From Lachnospiraceae bacterium UBA3845 (GTDB lineage Bacteria > Bacillota > Clostridia > Lachnospirales > Lachnospiraceae), in assembly GCA_002392705.1 (NCBI GenBank), contig DGHP01000108.1, positions 1 through 5,058 of the forward strand: a stretch of 5,058 nucleotides of DNA, written 5' to 3'. The notes under the pieces are model-generated. The model was not told where the DNA came from and did not search any database. It saw only the letters and a list, made by a program, of their open reading frames with translations. The translations under genes and the position numbers were made by a program. This document shows positions 1 through 4,838 of this stretch, one piece after another. Position 1 is the first letter of the stretch, and every line of letters starts with the position of its first letter.

Positions 1-1502
1 TCGGGACCGGAAAAAGAAAATTCCTTGACTGCATGTGCCGCTTTGCCGACCTGATTATCGACACATTCGGGGAGGAGGAAGGCAAGATTCACGGGTACCC
101 CGGTCATGAGGAGGTCGAGATCGGCCTGATCAAGCTTTACCAGGTGACAGGGGAACGGAAATATCTGGATCAGGCGAAGTATTTTATTGACGCCCGCGGC
201 GTGGGGGAGAATTATTTCATGAAGGAACTCTCACGTCCCGGCTTTAAGCGGATCTTTCCGGAATTCAGGGATTATTCCCCGGAATATTCCCAGTCCCATC
301 TGCCTGTACGGGAGCAGAAGACCGCGGAAGGACATGCGGTTCGCGCCTTGTATCTGTACAGCGCCATGGCGGATCTGGCTGAGGCCTGTGAGGATGAAAG
401 CCTGAAAAGAGCCTGTGAGACCCTCTGGGATAATATCGTGAAAAAGCGCATGTATCTTACGGGCGGAATCGGATCCTCCGGCCATCTGGAGCGCTTTACC
501 ACGGATTATGACCTGCCCAACAGCAGCTGCTACTGTGAGAGCTGCGCTTCGGTCGGCCTTGCCATGTTCGGGCTGCGCATGAACCAGATCAGCAGAGAAG
601 CCAGGTATATGGATGTTGTGGAGAAGGCGCTTTATAACACGGTGCTGGCAGGGATCGCGCTGGATGGAAAGAGTTTCTTCTATGTAAATCCGCTGGAGGT
701 CTGGCCTCCCGCATGCATGCCCGCCACTTCTATGAGTCATGTGAAGAATGTCCGTCAGAAATGGTTCGGCGTAGCCTGCTGTCCGCCCAATATTGCCAGA
801 ACCCTGGCATCCCTCGGCCAGTATATCTATTCTGCAGACCTGAAGGATCCGGCCCTGTATGTCAATCTTTTCGTTTCCGGTGAAAGTTCAGTACCCTTCG
901 AAGCCGGAAGCGCCAGAGTAAGCCTGCAGACCCGCTTCCCGTATGAAGGAAGGATTCTGATCCGGCTGACAGACATACCGGCCGGAGGCATGGACCTGTA
1001 TGTCCGGATTCCGGAATACGCCCGGAACTTCTCCCTGACGATAGCTGAAAAAGCTGCCTGCCAGGCCGGAAAAGATGACGGAAAAGGCTACCGGAAGATT
1101 CATCTGGATACAGATACGGAGCTTGAAGCCTCTTTTGACATGCCTGCCCGCTATGTTTTCGCCAACGGCAATGTCAGGGCGGATATAGGGAAAACGGCTA
1201 TTATGCGCGGCCCTCTGGTCTACTGCCTGGAGGAATGCGACAACGGACCGCGTCTGCCGGAGATCACTGCGGATATTCAGGCTCCGCTGACTGTGGAAGA
1301 CTCGGATCTGTTCGGAGGATGCAAGGTCGTTCGCGGAAGCGGCACAAGACTGGTCCGCAGCAGTGATGAAGCAGATGCGGACAGCCCCCTGTATTCCGAA
1401 ACGCCGCCGGAGAAACAGCCAGTCAGCTTTACGGCAGTTCCCTATCCATACTGGAATAACCGCGGCGTGGGAGAGATGCTGGTCTGGCTCGGCGTATCGT
1501 AA
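1..1502 (+). CDS. GH127 family beta-L-arabinofuranosidase, 5' partial
   Basis: Retaining glycosidase of the GH127/DUF1680 family (HypBA1 type), which removes beta-L-arabinofuranosyl units from plant glycans, probably in the cytoplasm. The frame is open from base 3 (GTGKRKFLDCMCRFADLIID), so the ATG at 33 is internal. About 500 residues are visible against roughly 640-660 usual, so about 150 N-terminal residues lie outside. Visible landmarks are the GYPGHEEVEIGL helix, GGIGSSGHLERF, CYCESCASVGL and FGVACCPPNIAR. Compared with B. longum HypBA1, the acid/base Glu322 corresponds to the Glu codon at 489-491, the zinc ligands Glu338 and Cys340 to codons 537-539 and 543-545 (spacing of 16 and 18 residues matches exactly), and nucleophile Cys417 and ligand Cys418 to codons 777-782. 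All catalytic residues are kept. After about base 860 the protein becomes the beta-sandwich region, ending in the family's usual WNNRGVGEMLVW tail. Substrate specificity within GH127 is not proven by these motifs. Confidence 0.92.
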   Translation, partial: GTGKRKFLDCMCRFADLIIDTFGEEEGKIHGYPGHEEVEIGLIKLYQVTGERKYLDQAKYFIDARGVGENYFMKELSRPGFKRIFPEFRDYSPEYSQSHLPVREQKTAEGHAVRALYLYSAMADLAEACEDESLKRACETLWDNIVKKRMYLTGGIGSSGHLERFTTDYDLPNSSCYCESCASVGLAMFGLRMNQISREARYMDVVEKALYNTVLAGIALDGKSFFYVNPLEVWPPACMPATSMSHVKNVRQKWFGVACCPPNIARTLASLGQYIYSADLKDPALYVNLFVSGESSVPFEAGSARVSLQTRFPYEGRILIRLTDIPAGGMDLYVRIPEYARNFSLTIAEKAACQAGKDDGKGYRKIHLDTDTELEASFDMPARYVFANGNVRADIGKTAIMRGPLVYCLEECDNGPRLPEITADIQAPLTVEDSDLFGGCKVVRGSGTRLVRSSDEADADSPLYSETPPEKQPVSFTAVPYPYWNNRGVGEMLVWLGVS

Positions 1503-1506
1503 ATCC

Positions 1507-1608
1507 CGGATGGTCCACTCTGTACGCAGTTCCACTATGGCAGCAAAGCCGCCAGGTGGAATATGCGTGCGGCCCGTGTGTGGAGGGCCGTGAATGATCA
1601 CCTTTTAT
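1507..1608 (+). repeat. Dispersed structured repeat, copy 1 (apparently 5'-truncated)
   Basis: Bases 1507-1596 match the reverse complement of 4514-4603 at 82 of 91 hand-aligned columns (7 substitutions, 2 single-base gaps). The core folds as a long hairpin: ACGC (1524-1527) with GCGT (1565-1568), TTCCACT (1530-1536) with GGTGGAA (1555-1561), and an apical GGCAGC-AAA-GCCGCC with one A/C mismatch. A second hairpin follows, GGCCC (1571-1575) with GGGCC (1585-1589). The right end, GGCCGTGAATGATCACC then TTTTAT (1586-1608), resembles the terminal inverted repeat of copy 2. No matching left terminal repeat is seen, because the homology stops a few bases after the GH127 stop codon. Short reading frames across it are not conserved between copies because of the indels, so it is not treated as coding. 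Confidence 0.85.
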
Positions 1609-1651
1609 CAGATGGGATAACATAGTCAATGCCTCTACGGAGACTGCCGGA

Positions 1652-1680
1652 TTGCCGGTTTCCGGCCGCTGTGTTATGAT
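1652..1680 (+). promoter_or_regulatory. Promoter of the aldolase gene
   Basis: A -35 box TTGCCG (1652-1657), 17-bp spacer and -10 box TATGAT (1675-1680) preceded by TGT, which makes an extended -10. Transcription should start near 1687, giving a leader of about 45 nt before the ATG at 1732. A short palindrome GCCGG-TTT-CCGGC (1654-1666) overlaps the -35 box and spacer and could be an operator. The promoter lies downstream of repeat copy 1, so the repeat would not be in this transcript. Confidence 0.65.
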
Positions 1681-1717
1681 GAAGTGGAATTATCTGCAGG
1701 CATATACACAGGATTAC

Positions 1718-1722
1718 AGGAG
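1718..1722 (+). promoter_or_regulatory. Ribosome binding site deciding the aldolase start
   Basis: AGGAG lies 9 nt before the ATG at 1732. It rules out the in-frame ATG at 1723 (directly abutting the site) and the GTG at 1684, which sits before the expected transcription start. Confidence 0.8.
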
Positions 1723-1731
1723 ATGATAAAA

Positions 1732-2625
1732 ATGTCTAAACCGGATAAACTATGCGGTATCGTACCGGCGACTGTCACGCCGTTTCGCAGGGATGAGAGC
1801 GTGGATACAGAGGCGATGCTCCGGCTGATGGAATGGAACATGAGCCAGGGCGCGGAACATTTCTTCATAGGAGGAAGCTCCGCGGAATGTTTTCTGCTCA
1901 GTCCCTCAGAGCGTATGGAGGTCTTTGAGGCTGCTTCGAGCTTTTCCGGGCGCGCGTATCTGGTCGCTCATGCAGGTGCGGTATCTGTGAAAGAAGCCCA
2001 GGAGTACGCCCGCTGTGCCGTGAGGCTGGGTTTTGACGCGATTGCGGCCACGCCTCCTTTTTACTATGGCTTTGGCCCGGAGGAGATATATTCCTACTAT
2101 GAAGCGATTGCCCAGGCAGCCGGGAAGCCGGTCATGATCTACAATTTCCCGGGGAATACCGGGAAAAACTTTGACCTGGAAAATCCTGTCACGAAACGGT
2201 TGTTCCAGAGTGATTTTATCTTCGGCGTGAAGCATACAAATCAGGTCGTGTATCAGCTGGAACGGATCAAGCATCTGAATCCGAAGCTGGTCGTCATGAA
2301 CGGATTTGATGAGACGATGGTGGCCGGTCTGGCACTGGGTGCTGACGGATCCATCGGCAGCACCTTCAACTTCATGTATCCCCACTACCGCAGAATCTAT
2401 GACCTGTTTCTGGATCACCGGTACGAGGAAGCGCTGGCCCTGCAGGTAAAGGCCAACAATATCATGAACACGCTGTGCAATGTGGGACTGATTCCTGCGA
2501 TCAAGTATGTGCTTTCTGTAATGGGAATCGATGCGGGAATCCTCCGCCGTCCGTTCAGGGAACTGACCCCGGAACAGAAGAAACTGACAGAGGCGGTTCT
2601 GAAAGAGAATCTGATTACCGCTTAA
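1732..2625 (+). CDS. DapA/NanA-family class I aldolase, N-acetylneuraminate lyase-like
   Basis: A 297-residue (beta/alpha)8-barrel enzyme of the dihydrodipicolinate synthase/N-acetylneuraminate lyase superfamily, which forms a Schiff base between a lysine and a 2-keto acid (pyruvate). Visible are GIVPATVTPF (9-18), the keto-acid binding loop GGSSAE (47-52), catalytic Tyr137 in YNFPGNTG, Schiff-base Lys167 in FGVKHTN, and NGFDE plus ALGADGSIGSTFNFM (190-215). The tyrosine number equals that of E. coli NanA, and the stretch after the lysine (NGFDE, GADGSIGST) resembles NanA more than DapA. The loop GGSSAE departs from the usual G(T/S)TGE of both. The C-terminal helices are complete and the length is normal for the family. 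It has its own promoter and does not overlap GH127. Beside sugar hydrolases a catabolic 2-keto-3-deoxy sugar acid aldolase is more likely than lysine synthesis. Substrate is unproven, so no symbol is given. Confidence 0.88.
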   Translation: MSKPDKLCGIVPATVTPFRRDESVDTEAMLRLMEWNMSQGAEHFFIGGSSAECFLLSPSERMEVFEAASSFSGRAYLVAHAGAVSVKEAQEYARCAVRLGFDAIAATPPFYYGFGPEEIYSYYEAIAQAAGKPVMIYNFPGNTGKNFDLENPVTKRLFQSDFIFGVKHTNQVVYQLERIKHLNPKLVVMNGFDETMVAGLALGADGSIGSTFNFMYPHYRRIYDLFLDHRYEEALALQVKANNIMNTLCNVGLIPAIKYVLSVMGIDAGILRRPFRELTPEQKKLTEAVLKENLITA

Positions 2626-2648
2626 ATGGTGTAAACATAGAGATGGAA

Positions 2649-2681
2649 AAGCGCAGGTCGGGATGACCCGGATCTGCGCTT
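2649..2681 (-). terminator. Hairpin terminator between convergent aldolase and GH4 genes
   Basis: AAGCGCAG (2649-2656) pairs perfectly with CTGCGCTT (2674-2681). The inner stem continues as GTC/GAT-type pairs and GGG/CCC around an ATGA loop, with one bulged G. Read on the minus strand it is followed by TTTTCC, so it best serves GH4, whose stop lies about 60 nt upstream of it. On the plus strand there is no T-run, so it would be a weaker terminator for the aldolase. Confidence 0.7.
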
Positions 2682-2694
2682 CAGACTGTGTGTG

Positions 2695-2727
2695 AAAGAT
2701 TCTGTTCTGACTTTTAAAGATTCTGTT
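2695..2727. repeat. 12-bp direct repeat in the convergent intergenic gap
   Basis: AAAGATTCTGTT occurs at 2695-2706 and again at 2716-2727, separated by 9 bases. It is followed by a small GGCC-TTCC-GGCC hairpin (2730-2741) just before the GH4 stop. No function can be assigned. It may be a simple local duplication. Confidence 0.6.
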
Positions 2728-2742
2728 AAGGCCTTCCGGCCG

Positions 2743-4068
2743 TCAGATCTTCAGGGTCCTGAAATATGTAAGATAGGCTGCATTCCTGTCGAGCATCTCC
2801 TGCACCATGCTGTGGATCTCCTCCATGCTGCATACAGCAGCTGTCAGCGGGTCAAACAGGCAGGCGGCGAATATCTTTTCGGGATCCCCGTCGATGGCGC
2901 CCTGCACGGCCAGTTCTTCGATTTTGGCGGAGTTGTTCACCAGAACCGAAAGATGCTGCGGGAGCGTATGGATATCGATGGTATGGATGCCGGTTTTGTC
3001 TGCAATCACGGGAACTTCCACGCAGGCATCCCTGTCGATGTTCGTTACATACCCCTTGTTGCGCAGGTTGGCATTGAAAGGATACGGCGTGTGGTCTCCG
3101 AAGATTGCATTGAAGATATTGGACGCGTACTCCCCGCCTCTTGCCAGGTCAACCTTTCCGTTCTCCAGCCAGTCGGTGTATTCTTTCTCCCAGGTATCTT
3201 CTCTTCCCAGATATTCATCCAGAATGTACGCGTGCGCGCCGGGATTCCATCCGGTACCGTGGGTGCAGTATTTCTCAATTAGATCCGGCCTTTTCCTGAA
3301 CCAGGCAACATACTCGGAATTATGGCCCGAAGACTCTGTAACGAAATACTTCAGATGCCGGAACATCTCGATGCGGACCGGCTCTTCGGCTGCCACTTCG
3401 GGTCTTTTGACCGCTTCCGCCAGGGCAGGATACATGTCTTTGCCGTCATGCTGCAGCTTCAGATAGAAAGCCTGATGGTTGATGCCGACGCAGGTATAGT
3501 CGAGTTCGCCCTCTTTCAGTCCAAGCCATTTTCCGATCATCTGCGCGGTGCCCTGCACACTGTGGCACAGACCGGTGATCTGGATATCCGTATGACGCTG
3601 GAGATAACTTACCAGCATCGCCATGGGATTCGTATAATTCAGTACGACAGCATCCGGACACAGCTGCTCGATATCCCTGACGATCTCCAGCATGACAGGC
3701 GCCGTGCGGAGAAAACGGAATATTCCCGCCGGCCCTCTCGTATCGCCGACGCAGTAATCAATCCCGTATTTCATGGGAATCTCAACGTCATAGCGCCAGA
3801 CATCGACGCCGCCCTGAAGGATGGTGATCAGTACGCCGTCCGCGTCTTTGAGGGCTTCCCGCCGGTCGGTCGTGGCTTTCACAAGCGCGTGATGTCCCCC
3901 TTCCCTGACGATCCGTTCCACACCTTTCTTTGCATATTCCAGACGTTTTTCATTGACATCCATCAGCATCAGTTCGCATGCGTCAAATGCGGGGAATGTC
4001 ATCAGGTCCCTCACCAGATCCCTCGTGAAGCCCAGCGATCCGGCTCCGATAAAAGTTATCTTTTTCAA
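2743..4068 (-). CDS. melA: GH4 family alpha-galactosidase (MelA-like)
   Basis: A 441-residue NAD- and divalent metal-dependent GH4 glycosidase, cytoplasmic, expected to hydrolyse alpha-galactosides such as melibiose by the oxidation-elimination route of this family. The N-terminus is a Rossmann dinucleotide-binding motif, ITFIGAGSLGF (4-14). Further landmarks are GDTRGPAGIFRFLRT (108-122), NYTNP (144-148), GLCHSVQGT (166-174) with the metal-binding Cys168, and GINHQAF (195-201) with metal-ligand His198. The CHSV tetrapeptide is the signature reported for alpha-galactosidases in GH4, unlike CHEV of alpha-glucosidases. The start is a TTG at 4066-4068 with AAAGGA 9 nt upstream. The frame stays open further upstream to an ATG at 4179, but those 37 residues are not GH4-like and that ATG lies upstream of the promoter. 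Length is normal for the family. Transcription converges on the aldolase gene. Alternative: another GH4 alpha-glycosidase specificity. Confidence 0.9.
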   Translation of the reverse strand: MKKITFIGAGSLGFTRDLVRDLMTFPAFDACELMLMDVNEKRLEYAKKGVERIVREGGHHALVKATTDRREALKDADGVLITILQGGVDVWRYDVEIPMKYGIDYCVGDTRGPAGIFRFLRTAPVMLEIVRDIEQLCPDAVVLNYTNPMAMLVSYLQRHTDIQITGLCHSVQGTAQMIGKWLGLKEGELDYTCVGINHQAFYLKLQHDGKDMYPALAEAVKRPEVAAEEPVRIEMFRHLKYFVTESSGHNSEYVAWFRKRPDLIEKYCTHGTGWNPGAHAYILDEYLGREDTWEKEYTDWLENGKVDLARGGEYASNIFNAIFGDHTPYPFNANLRNKGYVTNIDRDACVEVPVIADKTGIHTIDIHTLPQHLSVLVNNSAKIEELAVQGAIDGDPEKIFAACLFDPLTAAVCSMEEIHSMVQEMLDRNAAYLTYFRTLKI

Positions 4069-4077
4069 TACATCACA

Positions 4078-4083
4078 TCCTTT
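4078..4083 (-). promoter_or_regulatory. Ribosome binding site for the TTG start of GH4
   Basis: On the minus strand AAAGGA, within AGGAAAGGA (4078-4086), lies 9 nt before the TTG at 4068. Good spacing supports the TTG start, which places the dinucleotide-binding motif at residue 4 as in other GH4 enzymes. Confidence 0.8.
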
Positions 4084-4135
4084 CCTGCATTCTGATTCAG
4101 CAAATGTATCTGCGTAAACACCCGTTTTTTTGTTC

Positions 4136-4164
4136 AATATACATAATAGTACCCGGCTTGTAAA
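4136..4164 (-). promoter_or_regulatory. Promoter of the GH4 gene
   Basis: On the minus strand, a -35 box TTTACA (4159-4164), 17-bp spacer and -10 box TATATT (4136-4141), each matching the sigma-A consensus at 5 of 6 positions. The start of transcription would be near 4129, giving a leader of about 60 nt to the TTG. No convincing catabolite-repression site was seen around it. Confidence 0.7.
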
Positions 4165-4206
4165 GAGACCTTCGTGCATCTTTGATGAAACATGGCTGCT
4201 ATACCG

Positions 4207-4246
4207 GGATTAAATCCATTCTGCTCGGATTAAATCCATTCTGCTC
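4207..4246. repeat. Perfect 20-bp tandem duplication in the tail of the MATE fragment
   Basis: GGATTAAATCCATTCTGCTC occurs twice back to back (4207-4226 and 4227-4246) with no mismatch. Each unit contains the near-palindrome GGATTAAATCC. The two units encode most of the last residues of the MATE reading frame (SRMDLIRAEWI) and its stop. The duplication lies immediately past the point where MATE homology ends, so it may be a scar of the event that broke the gene. Confidence 0.9.
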
Positions 4247-4485
4247 CGGAGAAATTGCGCCTGCCCGCAGAAAAAGCCCAGCGCCTGAACCATGGCCATC
4301 ACGGAGAAAACAAGCCCTACAGCGGCTGTTGCCTGCGTGGAGATCCGTCCCACAAAAAAGGTGTCCGCTGAGTTATATAATCCGGTTACCAGCATACTGA
4401 GGATGGTAGGAACGGCCAGCCGGCAGATCAGCTGCGGAACAGGGGTCTGTGTCAGGTATTCATATCTGTTGGCAGTTTTTTTCAT
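4210..4485 (-). pseudogene. MATE family efflux transporter, N-terminal fragment
   Basis: Only the first about 75 residues of a MATE (NorM/MepA-type) drug/sodium antiporter remain, against about 450 in a full protein. Visible are the conserved cytosolic start RYEYLTQTPVPQLICRLAVP, the first membrane helix with LYNSADTFFVG (36-46), and the start of the second helix ATAAVGLVFSVMAMVQALGFF. Family members continue with a GSGN-type segment after GFF(C/F)G. Here the sequence turns into unrelated residues after Gln75 (about base 4261), encoded largely by the 20-bp tandem repeat, then stops. The ATG at 4485 and an AGGAG (4497-4501) 11 nt upstream are intact, so a 91-residue peptide could still be made, but with about one and a half helices it cannot transport. 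No remaining part of the gene is visible in the window. Confidence 0.9.
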
Positions 4486-4509
4486 ATCCGGTTATTCTCC
4501 TTTTGCGTT

Positions 4510-4656
4510 GTTACATTCACGGCCCTCCACACACCAGGCCACACGCATATTCCACTTGGCAGCTTTGCTGCATAGTGGAATAGCGTACAGAGTAGACCAT
4601 CCGTGCTGCGCACGTATGCCGCATCTTTGATGCTGCTGTCGGCTGTGAATAATAAC
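4510..4656 (-). repeat. Dispersed structured repeat, copy 2, with terminal inverted repeats
   Basis: A 147-bp element whose minus-strand core (4514-4603) matches copy 1 at 1507-1596. Its ends are imperfect inverted repeats: GTTACATTCACGGCC (4510-4524) against GGCTGTGAATAATAAC (4641-4656), pairing at 14 of 15 positions with one bulge and counting one G-U pair. Inside, read on the minus strand, are a hairpin GCATC-AAA-GATGC (4621-4633), GTGC-GCA-GCAC (4603-4613), a long stem TATTCCACT/AGTGGAATA extended past one bulge by ACGC/GCGT, with apical GCAGC-AAA-GCTGC, and GGCCT/GGGCC. The 3' arm GGGCC overlaps the terminal repeat, so these two pairings compete. It could be a MITE-like element or a structured RNA. 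It lies 24 bp upstream of the MATE fragment, in sense with it. I do not recognise it as a known riboswitch. Confidence 0.8.
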
Positions 4657-4669
4657 CTTTTATGAAAGG

Positions 4670-4675
4670 ATTATA
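4670..4675 (-). promoter_or_regulatory. Possible extended -10 promoter reading through repeat copy 2
   Basis: On the minus strand TGC followed by a perfect TATAAT (4670-4675) forms an extended -10. No good -35 is seen at 16-18 bp. A transcript starting near 4663 would cover the whole structured repeat and continue into the MATE fragment at 4485, giving a leader of about 180 nt. Confidence 0.45.
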
Positions 4676-4733
4676 GCACAGAATTGCCCGAAAACGGACT
4701 TCACAGAGTCTTTCCTTCCGGACGATCGCATGG

Positions 4734-4756
4734 TAATATGCAGGCATAGCTGCCTG
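4734..4756 (+). promoter_or_regulatory. Weak -10 with adjoining inverted repeat upstream of the RND gene
   Basis: TAATAT (4734-4739) is preceded by TGG, an extended -10-like arrangement without a convincing -35. One base later comes a perfect inverted repeat CAGGCA-TAGC-TGCCTG (4741-4756), placed where a repressor operator near the transcription start would lie. MMPL/RND exporter genes are often controlled by TetR-type repressors, but no regulator gene is in the window. The hairpin has no T-run, so it is not a terminator. Confidence 0.35.
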
Positions 4757-4811
4757 TCAGGTGCACGCCGGATACGGGCAGCAGCCAGCATCATTCTGAG
4801 GCGGTAAGGTT

Positions 4812-4829
4812 TTCCTTAAGTGAAAGGAA
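4812..4829 (+). promoter_or_regulatory. Hairpin overlapping the RND ribosome binding site
   Basis: TTCCTT (4812-4817) can pair with AAGGAA (4824-4829), part of the AAGGAAGG ribosome binding site 7 nt before the ATG at 4839. The loop is 6 nt. The stem is short and AT-rich, so it would dampen initiation only mildly. Confidence 0.4.
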
Positions 4830-4838
4830 GGATACTTC

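Noticed and set aside
1571..1609. Rho-independent terminator for GH127 formed by the GGCCC/GGGCC hairpin and the following TTTTAT
   Set aside because: The T-run is 13 bases beyond the stem and the loop is large. It is better explained as part of the repeat, though some termination there cannot be excluded.
1429..1629. Small minus-strand reading frame across repeat copy 1, with a peptide resembling one across copy 2 (shared piece AYRVDHP)
   Set aside because: The similarity follows from the repeat itself. The single-base indels break frame agreement between copies and there is no ribosome binding site, so it is not taken as a gene.
1684..1731. GTG at 1684 as the aldolase start, adding 16 residues
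   Set aside because: It lies 3 bases after the -10 box and before the expected transcription start, and has no ribosome binding site. The ATG at 1732 has a good one.
3322..4095. Long plus-strand reading frame (257 residues) opposite GH4
   Set aside because: GH4 on the minus strand has all family motifs. The opposite frame is His/Asp/Arg-rich in the manner of antisense shadows.
4292..4630. Plus-strand 112-residue reading frame across the MATE fragment and copy 2
   Set aside because: It is antisense to a clear MATE coding segment and then runs through the repeat. Composition and lack of family features mark it as a shadow frame.
1507..4656. CRISPR array or attachment-site pair
   Set aside because: Only two copies, inverted and 3 kb apart, with no regular spacers, cas genes or integrase.
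4517..4747. Minus-strand 76-residue reading frame covering most of repeat copy 2
   Set aside because: It runs through hairpins of a structured repeat, its counterpart in copy 1 is frame-shifted, and it has no recognisable domain.
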